From Pseudomonadota bacterium (GTDB lineage Bacteria > Pseudomonadota > Gammaproteobacteria > Pseudomonadales > Pseudomonadaceae): 64,000 nt of DNA. Positions 8,881-18,267 of this stretch are shown here, piece by piece. The notes beneath the pieces are model-generated. The model saw only the letters and a list, made by a program, of their open reading frames with translations, was not told where the DNA came from and did no database searches. Location of the stretch: the NCBI GenBank assembly GCA_023388335.1, contig JAEWGL010000079.1, positions 1 to 64,000 of the forward strand, read 5' to 3'. How positions within the stretch are numbered: position 1 is the first letter of the stretch; each line of letters begins with the position of its first letter. Both the position numbers and the translations under genes were made by a program.

Positions 8881-8917
8881 AAAAAAGCCCCGCCCCAACG
8901 GAATGCTGGGGCGGGGC
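8881..8917 (-). terminator. Rho-independent terminator after prs
   Basis: An 11-bp perfect stem (GCCCCGCCCCA / TGGGGCGGGGC) with a 9-nt loop is followed on the minus strand by TTTTTT. It lies between the prs stop and the rplY start, so it probably limits read-through from prs into rplY. Confidence 0.8.
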
Positions 8918-8955
8918 GCTTTACATCAACGGGCGTTTCGCGTGGGGCAGGGCCC

Positions 8956-9897
8956 TTAGCGGAACATCGCGCTGATCGATTCTTCATTGCTGATGCGGCG
9001 TACCGCCTCAGCGACAACCGGTGCGATATCCAGCTGGCGGATACGGTCACAGGCTTGTGCTGCTGCGGACAGCGGGATGGTGTTGGTCACCACCAGCTCG
9101 TCCAGCACGGATTTCTCGATGTTCTCGATCGCCCGACCCGACAGGACAGGGTGCGTGCAGTAGGCATAGACCTTTGCAGCGCCGTGTTCTTTCAGGGCCT
9201 TGGCCGCGTGGCACAGGGTGCCGGCGGTGTCGACCATGTCGTCTACCAGGATGCAGGTGCGTCCTTCGACGTCGCCGATGATGTGCATCACTTCGGAGTG
9301 ATTGGCCTTTTCACGGCGTTTGTCGATGATACCCAGGTCGACGCCCAGGGACTTGGCAACGGCACGTGCACGCACGACGCCACCGATGTCCGGGGAGACG
9401 ATCATCAGGTTCTCGAAACGCTGGTCTTCGATGTCGTCGACCAGTACGGGCGAACCGTAGATGTTGTCGACGGGGATATCGAAGAAACCCTGGATCTGGT
9501 CAGCGTGAAGATCGACGGTGAGTACACGGTCGATACCGACGACAGTGAGCATGTCAGCGACGACTTTGGCGCTGATGGCTACACGTGCCGAACGCGGACG
9601 GCGGTCCTGGCGGGCGTATCCGAAGTAGGGAATCACGGCGGTGATTCGGGAGGCTGAGGAGCGGCGGAAGGCGTCGGCCATCACTACCAGTTCCATCAGA
9701 TTATCGTTGGTTGGCGCGCAGGTTGGCTGAATGATAAAGACGTCCTTACCGCGGACGTTTTCATTAATCTCAGTGCTGATTTCGCCGTCGGAGAACTTGC
9801 CGACAGAAACATCACCCAGTGGGATATGCAGCTGACGTACGACACGCCGAGCCAGATCGGGGTTGGCGTTCCCCGTAAAGACCATCATCTTGGACAC
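8956..9897 (-). CDS. prs: Ribose-phosphate pyrophosphokinase
   Basis: This enzyme makes PRPP from ribose-5-phosphate and ATP for nucleotide, His, Trp and NAD synthesis. It is 313 residues from a GTG at 9897 (MSKMMVFTGNANPDLARRVV). The longer ORF begins inside the tRNA-Gln gene and is rejected. Visible motifs are FSDGEISTEI, the flexible-loop RQDRR, DLHADQIQGFF and the PRPP loop LVDDMVDTAGTL. It lies between tRNA-Gln and rplY. Confidence 0.97.
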   Translation of the reverse strand: MSKMMVFTGNANPDLARRVVRQLHIPLGDVSVGKFSDGEISTEINENVRGKDVFIIQPTCAPTNDNLMELVVMADAFRRSSASRITAVIPYFGYARQDRRPRSARVAISAKVVADMLTVVGIDRVLTVDLHADQIQGFFDIPVDNIYGSPVLVDDIEDQRFENLMIVSPDIGGVVRARAVAKSLGVDLGIIDKRREKANHSEVMHIIGDVEGRTCILVDDMVDTAGTLCHAAKALKEHGAAKVYAYCTHPVLSGRAIENIEKSVLDELVVTNTIPLSAAAQACDRIRQLDIAPVVAEAVRRISNEESISAMFR

Positions 9898-9945
9898 GCG
9901 CAGTACCTGAAGGCTGAGGGTATACCTGGATGAGTATAAGGAAAA

Positions 9946-10020
9946 TGGCAGGGGCGGCTGGATTCGAACCAACGCATGGCAGGATCAAAACCTGCTGCCT
10001 TACCGCTTGGCGACGCCCCT
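9946..10020 (-). tRNA. tRNA-Gln (anticodon UUG)
   Basis: A 75-nt cloverleaf can be drawn. The acceptor stem is AGGGGCG/CGCCCCT, the anticodon stem-loop is GCAGG-TTTTGAT-CCTGC with anticodon TTG, and the T-loop is GGTTCGAATCC. The 3' CCA is encoded. It lies between ispE and prs, its usual Pseudomonas position. Confidence 0.97.
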
Positions 10021-10054
10021 GTATCTGTTGCTGCGAGTACCTGATACTCGATTC

Positions 10055-10906
10055 CTAGAGCAGACTCTGCAGCGTGCGGTGCAACATCGAAACGTTGCTT
10101 CCTTTTGCTACAAACCCTGTTTGGGTCTCTGAAAGAAGGGCCAGAACTTTATCAGCTTCAGCTTTGCTTGGGAAGGCCCCAAACACACAACTTCCAGTGC
10201 CGGTGAGCTTTGCATCAGTGAATTTGCCAAGCAAATTCAGTGAGTTACGCACTTCTGGGTAACTTTGCTCAACCACCGATTGGCAGTCATTTCGACTGTT
10301 TCCCTTGGGAACGGGGCGCATCTTAAGGGGCAAAGAATCACGTGTCAACTGCGGATGTGAAAAAATTTCTGCTGTACTAACAGCGACTTGCGGAACCAGT
10401 ACCAGGTACCAGGGCTCCTCGGGGTCGACCGGGGTGAGCTTTTCGCCGACACCTTCGGCGAACGCCGCGTGGCCGCGGACAAAAACCGGCACGTCGGCGC
10501 CCAGGGTCAGGCCAAGCCCGGCCAGCTGGTCGTCGGTCAGGCCCAGTTGCCAGAGATGGTTCAGGCCCAGCAGGGTGGTCGCGGCGTCCGAGCTGCCGCC
10601 ACCGATGCCGCCGCCCATGGGCAGGATCTTCTTCAGCCAGATGTCCGCGCCCAGCGGGCAGCCGGAGAGTTGCTGCAGTTGGCGCGCGGCACGCACGATC
10701 AGGTTGCTGTCGTGGGGCACCGAGTCGATGTCGCTGTGCAGGCGGATCTGGCCATCTTCGCGCGCGGCGAAGGCCAGTTCATCGGCGTGCTCGAGGAACT
10801 GGAAGACGGTTTCCAGCTGATGGTAGCCGTCGGCGCGGCGGCCGAGGATGTGCAGCCAGAGGTTGAGCTTGGCCGGGGCCGGGAGAGTGAGGGTGGCGTG
10901 CGACAT
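10055..10906 (-). CDS. ispE: 4-diphosphocytidyl-2-C-methyl-D-erythritol kinase
   Basis: This is the GHMP kinase of the MEP isoprenoid pathway, phosphorylating CDP-ME. It is 283 residues from the ATG at 10906 (MSHATLTLPAPAKLNLWLHI). The ATP-binding motif LPMGGGIGGGSSDAATTL and the C-terminal LTGTGSCVFG are present. The start is 2 bp after the lolB stop, so it is coupled to lolB. The part of the ORF beyond 10906 is antisense-type filler over lolB. Confidence 0.96.
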   Translation of the reverse strand: MSHATLTLPAPAKLNLWLHILGRRADGYHQLETVFQFLEHADELAFAAREDGQIRLHSDIDSVPHDSNLIVRAARQLQQLSGCPLGADIWLKKILPMGGGIGGGSSDAATTLLGLNHLWQLGLTDDQLAGLGLTLGADVPVFVRGHAAFAEGVGEKLTPVDPEEPWYLVLVPQVAVSTAEIFSHPQLTRDSLPLKMRPVPKGNSRNDCQSVVEQSYPEVRNSLNLLGKFTDAKLTGTGSCVFGAFPSKAEADKVLALLSETQTGFVAKGSNVSMLHRTLQSLL

Positions 10907-10908
10907 GA

Positions 10909-11526
10909 TCAGTGGCCCAGCTGGCGTGGCTGCCAGGTCTTGACTACCAGCGTGACGTCGAGGTTCTCGCCGTGCAGCTTCAGGCGCTCGGGCAGCCAGT
11001 AGCCGTTCTGCTCGGCATAGTGCAGGTACTCCACTTTCCAGCCATCCTGGCTGAGGCTGGCCAGGCGGCTGTCGCCGTCCAGGGTCAGCTGGCTCTTGCT
11101 GTCGGGCGCCGGCAAGCCGCGGACCCACCAGACCAGGTGCGACACCGGCAAGCGCCAGCCCAGCTGCTCTTCAAGCAGGGCTTCGGGGCTGGACGCTTCG
11201 AAACGCCCCTGGTTGGCCACCTCGAGCACCACGCCACCGGGGCGTCCGGTCAGGCGCGCGGCGCCACGGCCAAGCGGACCGGCCAGGCGGATATCGTAGT
11301 AGTCCTGGCGCTGTAGCCAGAACAGCGTGCCACTGCCGGAGTCGCGTGGTGCGCGAATACCGACCTTGCCGTCGATCTGCCAGCCGTCGAGGGTGCTCAG
11401 CTGTTGCTTGTGCTCGCGCCACTGCTGCGGGTTGCCCTGGCCCTGCAGGGCCTCCCGGGAACCGAAGCCGGCGCAACCAGCGAGCAGGGCGATGAGGGTG
11501 AAGGTGATGCAATGGCGGATGAACAT
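10909..11526 (-). CDS. lolB: Outer-membrane lipoprotein receptor LolB
   Basis: LolB takes lipoproteins from LolA and inserts them in the outer membrane. The protein is 205 residues with a lipoprotein signal peptide (lipobox LLAGC, Cys18). WQIDGKVGIRAP and GTLFWLQRQDYYDIRLAGPLG are LolB-type. It lies 3 bp after the TPR lipoprotein gene and just before ispE in one operon. Confidence 0.95.
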   Translation of the reverse strand: MFIRHCITFTLIALLAGCAGFGSREALQGQGNPQQWREHKQQLSTLDGWQIDGKVGIRAPRDSGSGTLFWLQRQDYYDIRLAGPLGRGAARLTGRPGGVVLEVANQGRFEASSPEALLEEQLGWRLPVSHLVWWVRGLPAPDSKSQLTLDGDSRLASLSQDGWKVEYLHYAEQNGYWLPERLKLHGENLDVTLVVKTWQPRQLGH

Positions 11527-11529
11527 AGG

Positions 11530-13257
11530 CTACAGGGTCTCGGATCCGGTCAGGCGCAGAACGGTCTTGCGCAGGATAGGGCTGTCGGGTTGGACCTCGA
11601 AGGCCTTGGCCCAGACCTGCCGGGCTTCGCGGCGTTTGCCGTTGGCCCAGAGCACTTCGCCCAGGTGAGCAGCGACTTCGTGATCGGGGAAGCGATCCAG
11701 GGCCACGCGCAGTAGGCGCTCGGCTTCGTCCAGGTTACCCAGGCGATAGTTGACCCAACCCAGGCTGTCGAGCACGGCAGGGTCATCCGGGTTGATCTGA
11801 TAGGCCTGGTCGATCAGCGCCTTGGCTTCGGCGTAGCGGCTGGTGCGATCGGCCAGGGTATAACCGAGTGCGTTCAGCGCCATGGCGTTTTCCGGCTCGC
11901 GGGCGATGATGGCGCGCAGGTCCTTTTCCATCTGCCCCAGGTCATCGCGCTTCTCGGCCAGCATGGCACGGGTATAGAGCAGGTTGAGGTCGTCGGGGTA
12001 ACGCTGGATGGCTTGCTGCAGGACTTGGTCGGCCTGGGCTTGCTTGCCATTGTTGCCCAGGCTTTCGGCTTCAATGAGGTACAGCTGGATGGCGTATTCG
12101 GGCTGGTTGTCGCGAGCCTCGGCCAACAGGCGCGAGGCTTCGGCGCTGCGCCCGTTGGCGATGAGGATATCGGCCTGGCGCAGCTGCGCCGACAGGTAGT
12201 CGTTGCCCGGGCCGACCAGGGCGTACTCGCGCAGGGCGCCTTCGGGGTCGTTGCGCTCTTCCTGGATGCGGCCCAGGTTCAGGTGCGCGGCATCGGTGTT
12301 GCTGTCGCGCTCGACCAACTCCTGCAGGTAGCCCTCGGCCTCTTCCAGGTCCTTGTTCTCCAGGCTCACCAAGGCCAGGGAGTAGCGCAACTCGTCATCC
12401 TCGGGGTATTGCTGGACTAGGCTGACGAACTCGGCCTTGGCGTCGGCCAGACGATCCTGCTCGACCAGCATCCGCGCGTAGGTCAGGCGCAGGCGTTTGT
12501 CCTCGGGGTTTTCGGCGATGGCCTTGCGCAGCAGCGGCAGCGCCTCGGGACCGCGGTCCACGGCTTGCAGCAGGCGCGCGCGCAGCAGCACCGGGGCGAT
12601 CTCGCCTTGCTGCGGCGGGTGCGCCTCGAGCAGGTCCAGGGCCGCCTGGGCATTGCCATCCTGTTGCAGCAATAGCGCCTTGCCGAATACCAACTGGCTG
12701 TTGTCGGGGTACTTGAGCAACAGGCGGTCGAAGCTCTGCTGCAGACCGTCGCGGGTGCCCTGGTCGGTTTCGGCGGCCGACAGCGCGAGGAAGTCGAAAT
12801 GGGTGTCGCCCTGGCCCTGCAACACCTTTTCCATGTAGGTCATGGACTCGTCATAACGGCCTGCGCGGGCCAGCTGAATGGCGGCGGCACGCTGGGCGTC
12901 GAGGTTCTGCTCATCGTTGCGGGCCCAGATGAGCGCCGTGTCCAGGGCCGGTTCGTCGGCGCCCAGGTACTCGGCGATGCGGTAGGCGCGTTCGGACACG
13001 GCCGGGTCCTGGGTCTTCTCGGCCTGATTGACGTAGTTTTCCAGGGCGATGTCGAAGCGATTGCGCTGGCCGGCCAGCTCTGCTGTCAGCAGGCTGTAGA
13101 GCGTGTCCTGGCTGAAGGCTCCGTACACCACCGGCGCGGCCGGCTCGGCTTGGGCTGGGTCGGCGGACGGGGCCTCGGCCTGCGGGTTCTGCGGAGCCAG
13201 GCTCTGGCAGCCCTGGAGCAGGGCGAGGGCAAGCAGCAATGCGTAGGATCTATTCAT
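11530..13257 (-). CDS. TPR-repeat lipoprotein
   Basis: This is a 575-residue predicted lipoprotein (lipobox LLQGC, Cys17) with an Ala/Pro-rich linker and then tandem tetratricopeptide repeats over most of its length. Clear copies include ALNALGYTLADRTSRYAEAK and AVLDSLGWVNYRLGNLDEAE. It probably acts as an envelope scaffold or assembly factor; no enzyme motif is visible. It begins the operon TPR-lolB-ispE and is divergent from hemA across a 168-bp gap. This matches the conserved Pseudomonas arrangement. The exact role is unknown. Confidence 0.92.
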   Translation of the reverse strand: MNRSYALLLALALLQGCQSLAPQNPQAEAPSADPAQAEPAAPVVYGAFSQDTLYSLLTAELAGQRNRFDIALENYVNQAEKTQDPAVSERAYRIAEYLGADEPALDTALIWARNDEQNLDAQRAAAIQLARAGRYDESMTYMEKVLQGQGDTHFDFLALSAAETDQGTRDGLQQSFDRLLLKYPDNSQLVFGKALLLQQDGNAQAALDLLEAHPPQQGEIAPVLLRARLLQAVDRGPEALPLLRKAIAENPEDKRLRLTYARMLVEQDRLADAKAEFVSLVQQYPEDDELRYSLALVSLENKDLEEAEGYLQELVERDSNTDAAHLNLGRIQEERNDPEGALREYALVGPGNDYLSAQLRQADILIANGRSAEASRLLAEARDNQPEYAIQLYLIEAESLGNNGKQAQADQVLQQAIQRYPDDLNLLYTRAMLAEKRDDLGQMEKDLRAIIAREPENAMALNALGYTLADRTSRYAEAKALIDQAYQINPDDPAVLDSLGWVNYRLGNLDEAERLLRVALDRFPDHEVAAHLGEVLWANGKRREARQVWAKAFEVQPDSPILRKTVLRLTGSETL

Positions 13258-13425
13258 AAATGGGGCTTTGAACGGCTAACCGGCGGTCGGAGCATCATGA
13301 CACAAGCACAGGGGCAAACCCACCTGCGATGGATTCGGTTAATTGAGACAATAGCGAACGGTGGTTGTTCTGAATCCTGCGAAGTAGGACAATTATCGGC
13401 TTCTCGTCACAACCAGCGACCTTGC

Positions 13426-14703
13426 ATGGCCTTTCTTGCCCTCGGTATCAACCATAAGACTGCCTCGGTAGACGTACGCGAGCGCGTGGCGTTTACGCCC
13501 GAGCAGCTGGTCGATGCCTTGCAGCAGCTGTGTCGGCTGACCGCCAGCCGCGAGGCTGCGATCCTCTCGACTTGCAACCGTAGCGAGCTTTATATAGAGC
13601 AGGATCACCTGCGCGCGGACAGCGTGCTGCGTTGGCTGGCCGAGTACCACCAGTTGAGCCTGGACGAGCTGCGCGCCAGCGCTTACGTCCATGAGGACCA
13701 CGACGCCGTGCGGCACATGATGCGGGTCGCCTCCGGGCTCGACTCGCTGGTGCTGGGCGAGCCGCAGATCCTCGGCCAGATGAAGTCGGCCTATGCCGTG
13801 GCCCGCGAGGCTGGCACCGTCGGGCCGCTGCTCGGGCGGCTGTTCCAGGCCACCTTCAGCGCCGCCAAGCAGGTACGCACCGACACGGCTATCGGCGAGA
13901 ACCCAGTGTCGGTGGCCTTTGCCGCGGTGAGCCTGGCCAAGCAGATCTTCAGCGACCTGGGCCGCAGCCAGGCGTTGCTGATCGGCGCCGGCGAAACCAT
14001 CACCCTGGTCGCCCGTCACTTGCATGAGCAGGGCGTGCGCCGTATCGTCGTGGCCAACCGTACCCTGGAGCGCGCCAGCACCCTGGCCGAACAGTTCGGC
14101 GCCCATGCGGTGCTGCTGGCCGACATTCCCCAGGAGCTGGCCAACAGCGATATCGTCATCAGCTCCACCGCCAGCCAGTTGCCGATTCTCGGCAAGGGCG
14201 CGGTGGAAAGCGCGCTCAAGCAGCGCCGACACAAGCCGATCTTCATGGTCGACATCGCTGTGCCGCGGGATATCGAGCCGCAAGTCGGCGAGCTGGATGA
14301 CGTCTACCTGTACACCGTCGACGACCTGCATGATGTGGTTGCGGAAAACCTCAAGAGCCGCCAGGGCGCGGCCCAGGCTGCCGAGGAACTGGTAGCCGCC
14401 GGTGCCGACGATTTCATGGTCCGCCTGCGCGAGCTGGCGGCGGTGGACGTGCTCAAGGCCTACCGCCAGCAGAGCGAACGCCTGCGCGACGAAGAACTGA
14501 ACAAGGCCCAGCGCCTGCTGGCCAATGGCGGCAACCCTGACGAAGTGCTGGCGCAACTGGCGCGCGGGCTGACCAACAAACTCTTGCACGCACCGAGCGT
14601 GCAGCTGAAAAAGCTCTCAGCCGAAGGCCGCCTCGATGCGCTGGCCATGGCTCAGGAACTCTTTGCCCTCAACGAGGGCTCGACGGATAAATCCCCGCAA
14701 TGA
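13426..14703 (+). CDS. hemA: Glutamyl-tRNA reductase
   Basis: This enzyme reduces Glu-tRNA to glutamate-1-semialdehyde, the first step of C5 haem synthesis. It is 425 residues from the ATG at 13426. The active-site Cys lies in AILSTCNRSELY, the NADPH-binding GAGETI follows, and VLGEPQILGQMK is a signature. The much longer in-frame ORF from 12799 overlaps the TPR gene and is not real. The Shine-Dalgarno is weak. The stop overlaps the prfA start by ATGA. Confidence 0.97.
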   Translation: MAFLALGINHKTASVDVRERVAFTPEQLVDALQQLCRLTASREAAILSTCNRSELYIEQDHLRADSVLRWLAEYHQLSLDELRASAYVHEDHDAVRHMMRVASGLDSLVLGEPQILGQMKSAYAVAREAGTVGPLLGRLFQATFSAAKQVRTDTAIGENPVSVAFAAVSLAKQIFSDLGRSQALLIGAGETITLVARHLHEQGVRRIVVANRTLERASTLAEQFGAHAVLLADIPQELANSDIVISSTASQLPILGKGAVESALKQRRHKPIFMVDIAVPRDIEPQVGELDDVYLYTVDDLHDVVAENLKSRQGAAQAAEELVAAGADDFMVRLRELAAVDVLKAYRQQSERLRDEELNKAQRLLANGGNPDEVLAQLARGLTNKLLHAPSVQLKKLSAEGRLDALAMAQELFALNEGSTDKSPQ

Positions 14704-15782
14704 AAGCGTCGCTGCTCAATAAACTGGACACCCTCCAGGACCGCTTCGAGGAACTGACCGCCCTGCTGGGCGATGCCGAGGTCATCGGCGACCAGACCCG
14801 CTTCCGTGCCTACTCGCGCGAATATGCCGAAGTCGAGCCGGTGATCGTCGCCTATCAGCACTGGCGCAAGGTCCAGGACGACCTGGAAGGTGCCCAGGCG
14901 CTGCTCAAGGACAGCGACCCGGACCTGCGCGAAATGGCCGTCGAGGAAGTGCGCGAAGCCAAGGAACAACTGGTCGTGCTGGAGTCGCGGCTGCAGCGCA
15001 TGTTGCTGCCCAAGGACCCTAATGACGGGCGCAACGTGTTCCTGGAGATCCGCGCTGGCACCGGCGGTGACGAGGCGGCGATCTTCTCCGGCGACCTGTT
15101 CCGCATGTATTCGCGCTACGCCGAGCGGCGGGGCTGGCGCCTGGAGATCCTTTCGGAGAACGAGGGCGAACACGGCGGCTACAAGGAAATCATTGCCCGG
15201 GTCGAGGGCGACAGCGTCTACGGCAAGCTCAAGTTCGAGTCCGGCGCGCACCGCGTGCAGCGCGTGCCTGAGACCGAATCCCAGGGCCGCATCCATACCT
15301 CGGCCTGCACCGTGGCGGTGCTGCCCGAGCCGGACGAGCAGGTGGCGATCGAGATCAACCCCGCCGACCTGCGCGTCGACACCTACCGCGCCTCGGGCGC
15401 CGGTGGCCAGCACATCAACAAGACCGACTCGGCCGTGCGCATCACCCACTTGCCCACCGGGATCGTCGCCGAGTGCCAGGAAGAGCGCTCGCAGCACAAG
15501 AACCGCGCCCGCGCCATGTCCTGGCTGTCGGCCAAGCTCAACGACATTCAGACCAGCGCCGCGCAAAACGCCATCGCCAGCGAGCGCAAGCTGCTGGTCG
15601 GCTCCGGCGATCGCTCCGAACGCATCCGCACCTACAACTATCCACAGGGCCGGGTGACCGATCACCGCATCAACCTGACCTTGTATTCGCTCGACGAAGT
15701 CCTGGCCGGTGGTGTCGACGCCGTGATCGAGCCGTTGCTGGCCGAGTACCAGGCTGATCAACTGGCTGCCCTGGGGGATTGA
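14700..15782 (+). CDS. prfA: Peptide chain release factor 1
   Basis: RF1 (360 residues) reads UAA and UAG stop codons. The GGQ catalytic motif is in RASGAGGQHINKTDSAVRI, and the codon-recognition P-x-T motif (PET in RVQRVPETES) is present, which marks RF1 rather than RF2. Its ATG overlaps the hemA stop and its stop abuts the prmC start, so hemA-prfA-prmC are translationally coupled. Confidence 0.98.
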   Translation: MKASLLNKLDTLQDRFEELTALLGDAEVIGDQTRFRAYSREYAEVEPVIVAYQHWRKVQDDLEGAQALLKDSDPDLREMAVEEVREAKEQLVVLESRLQRMLLPKDPNDGRNVFLEIRAGTGGDEAAIFSGDLFRMYSRYAERRGWRLEILSENEGEHGGYKEIIARVEGDSVYGKLKFESGAHRVQRVPETESQGRIHTSACTVAVLPEPDEQVAIEINPADLRVDTYRASGAGGQHINKTDSAVRITHLPTGIVAECQEERSQHKNRARAMSWLSAKLNDIQTSAAQNAIASERKLLVGSGDRSERIRTYNYPQGRVTDHRINLTLYSLDEVLAGGVDAVIEPLLAEYQADQLAALGD

Positions 15783-16613
15783 ATGACCATCATTGCCAGC
15801 CTGCTGCGCGCCGCGCAGTTGCCCGACTCTCCCACTGAACGGCTGGACGCCGAGCTGCTGCTCGCCGCGGCCATCGGCAAGTCGCGCAGCTACCTGCACA
15901 CTTGGCCGGAGCGCATTGTCAGCAGCGAGGCCGCGCAGACCTTCGCCGATTACCTGGCCCGACGCCGGGCCGGCGAGCCTGTGGCCTATATCCTCGGTCA
16001 GCAGGGGTTCTGGAAGCTCGACCTGGAGGTGGCGCCGCACACCCTGATTCCGCGTCCGGACACCGAGCTGCTGGTGGAGACCGCGCTCGAGCTGGTGCCT
16101 GCCAGGCCCGCACAGGTGCTTGACCTGGGCACCGGCACTGGCGCCATCGCCCTGGCGCTGGCCAGCGAATGCCCGGCCTGGCGGGTCACTGCGGTGGACC
16201 GTATCGAACAAGCCGTGGTCCTGGCCGAGCGAAACCGTGTGCGCTTGCGCCTGGACAACGTGCAGGTGCGGGCCAGCCACTGGTTCGACAGCCTGGCTGG
16301 GCAGCGCTTCGACCTGATCCTCAGCAATCCGCCCTACATCGCTGCCGAAGATCCGCACCTGGTCAGCGGTGACGTGCGCTTCGAGCCCAGCAGTGCGCTG
16401 GTGGCGGGCAAGGACGGCCTGGACGACCTGCGCACGATCATCGCCCAGGCGCCAGCTCACCTGCTGCCCGGCGGCTGGCTGCTGCTTGAACATGGCTTCG
16501 ACCAGGCCGCCGCCGTGCGCGCGCTGCTGAGTGGGCAAGGTTTCAGCGACGTGTCCAGCCGCCTCGACCTGGGTGGGCATGAGCGCATCAGCCTGGGACG
16601 CCTGTCATGCTGA
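15783..16613 (+). CDS. prmC: Release factor glutamine methyltransferase PrmC
   Basis: This enzyme methylates the Gln of the GGQ motif in RF1/RF2. The protein is 276 residues with an N-terminal helical domain, SAM-binding VLDLGTGTGAIAL and the catalytic NPPYI (LILSNPPYIAAEDPH). It begins directly after the prfA stop, so enzyme and substrate are coproduced. It overlaps the next gene by 7 bp. Confidence 0.97.
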   Translation: MTIIASLLRAAQLPDSPTERLDAELLLAAAIGKSRSYLHTWPERIVSSEAAQTFADYLARRRAGEPVAYILGQQGFWKLDLEVAPHTLIPRPDTELLVETALELVPARPAQVLDLGTGTGAIALALASECPAWRVTAVDRIEQAVVLAERNRVRLRLDNVQVRASHWFDSLAGQRFDLILSNPPYIAAEDPHLVSGDVRFEPSSALVAGKDGLDDLRTIIAQAPAHLLPGGWLLLEHGFDQAAAVRALLSGQGFSDVSSRLDLGGHERISLGRLSC

Positions 16614-17362
16614 GCGATCAGGAGCTGTTGCGCTACAGCCGGCAAATTCTCCTGGCGCAGGTCGATATCGACGGCCAGCTGCGCCTCAAGCAGAGCCGCG
16701 CGCTGATCGTCGGCCTCGGCGGCCTGGGTTCGCCGGTCGCGCTCTACCTGGCCGCTGCCGGGGTTGGCGAGCTGCACCTGGCGGATTTCGACACGGTGGA
16801 CCTGACCAACCTGCAACGCCAGATCATCCATGACAGCAGCAGCGTCGGCCTGGGCAAGGTCGACTCGGCGATGCAGCGCCTGCGTGCGATCAATCCCGAG
16901 ATCAGCCTGGTCGCGCACCGCCAGGCGCTGGACGAGGACACCCTGGCCGCCGCCGTGGCGGCGGTCGACCTGGTGCTCGATTGCTCGGACAACTTCAGCA
17001 CCCGCGAAGCCGTCAATGCCGCATGCGTGGCGGCTGGCCGCCCGCTGGTCAGTGGCGCCGCGATCCGCCTCGAAGGGCAGCTGTCGGTATTTGACCCCCG
17101 TCAGGCCAGCAGCCCGTGCTACCACTGCCTCTATGGGCATGGCAGCGAGGCGGAGTTGACCTGCAGCGAAGCCGGCGTGATCGGCCCGCTGGTAGGCATG
17201 GTGGGCAGCCTGCAAGCGCTTGAAGCCTTGAAGTTGCTCGCCGGCTTTGGCGAGCCGCTGGTGGGACGGCTGCTGTTGATCGACGCCTCGAGCTCGCGCA
17301 TGCGCGAGCTGCGGGTCAAGCGTGACCCGGCCTGCGCGGTGTGCGGCACGCAGCATGGCTGA
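16607..17362 (+). CDS. moeB: MoeB/ThiF-family adenylyltransferase
   Basis: This is a 251-residue E1-like enzyme that adenylates the C-terminal Gly of a sulfur-carrier protein, most likely MoaD in molybdopterin synthesis. The ATP-binding IVGLGGLGSPVALYLAAAGV, the loop DLTNLQRQIIH, and Cys pairs CYHC and CAVC (zinc site) are visible. It overlaps prmC by 7 bp and murI by 8 bp. A role with ThiS or another carrier cannot be excluded. Confidence 0.93.
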   Translation: MLSDQELLRYSRQILLAQVDIDGQLRLKQSRALIVGLGGLGSPVALYLAAAGVGELHLADFDTVDLTNLQRQIIHDSSSVGLGKVDSAMQRLRAINPEISLVAHRQALDEDTLAAAVAAVDLVLDCSDNFSTREAVNAACVAAGRPLVSGAAIRLEGQLSVFDPRQASSPCYHCLYGHGSEAELTCSEAGVIGPLVGMVGSLQALEALKLLAGFGEPLVGRLLLIDASSSRMRELRVKRDPACAVCGTQHG

Positions 17363-18152
17363 GCGCTCGGCGCCGGTGGGCGTGATGGATTCGGGGGTCG
17401 GCGGCCTGTCGGTGCTCACCGAAATCCAGCGCTTGCTGCCCGAGGAAACGCTGCTTTACGTGGCCGACTGCGGTCACGTGCCCTATGGCGAGAAGTCCCA
17501 GGACTATATCCGCCAGCGCTGCCGACTCATTGCCGATTTCTTTCAGGCCCAGGGCGCCAAGGCCATGGTCCTGGCGTGCAACACGGCCACGGTAGCGGCG
17601 GTCGCCGATTTGCGCGAGCGTTTCCCTGGCTGGCCACTGGTGGGCATGGAGCCCGCGGTCAAGCCCGCCGCCGCCGCGACGCGCTCCGGCGTGGTCGGGG
17701 TCCTGGCCACCACCGGCACCTTGCAGAGCGCCAAGTTCGCCGCGTTACTCGACCGCTTCGCCAGCGACGTGCGGGTGATTACCCAGCCTTGCCCAGGGCT
17801 GGTGGAGTGCATCGAGCGAGGCGACCTGGGCAGCGCGGCCCTGCGCGAGCTGTTGCTCGGCTACGTGCAGCCCTTGCTGGCAGCAGGCTGCGACACGCTG
17901 ATCCTGGGCTGTACGCATTATCCCTTCCTGCGCCCGCTGCTGGCGCAGCTGGTCCCGGCGGATGTCGCGATCATCGATACTGGCGCCGCCGTAGCGCACC
18001 AACTGCAGCGCCTGCTGCACGCGCGTGCGTTGCTGGCGACCGGGCCGACACGCCCGGCGCGCTTCTGGACCAGCGCGCTCCCAGACGACCTGAAAAAGAT
18101 TCTGCCCCTGCTGTGGAAGAAATCCGACAGTGTGCAAAGCTTTCCATTGTAA
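17355..18152 (+). CDS. murI: Glutamate racemase
   Basis: This enzyme makes D-glutamate for peptidoglycan. The protein is 265 residues from the ATG at 17355, overlapping the moeB stop. Catalytic residues are seen in VMDSGVGGLSVL (Asp), LACNTATVAA (first Cys) and ILGCTHYPFL (second Cys and His). An in-frame ATG at 17322 is rejected because the first 11 residues are not family-like. Confidence 0.96.
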   Translation: MAERSAPVGVMDSGVGGLSVLTEIQRLLPEETLLYVADCGHVPYGEKSQDYIRQRCRLIADFFQAQGAKAMVLACNTATVAAVADLRERFPGWPLVGMEPAVKPAAAATRSGVVGVLATTGTLQSAKFAALLDRFASDVRVITQPCPGLVECIERGDLGSAALRELLLGYVQPLLAAGCDTLILGCTHYPFLRPLLAQLVPADVAIIDTGAAVAHQLQRLLHARALLATGPTRPARFWTSALPDDLKKILPLLWKKSDSVQSFPL

Positions 18153-18267
18153 AAAAAATGTGAAAATTTTCTGCGCGATGCTGAACTATCGTACTACTGC
18201 CGATTTCTATGAATCTGTCTGAAGAGGCAGAACACTTAACAACAGCATTAGGAAAAGGATGTTTCTC

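Noticed and set aside
14652..16580. 642-residue minus ORF over prfA and prmC
   Set aside because: It is antisense to two certain genes and has low-complexity His/Gln/Leu composition.
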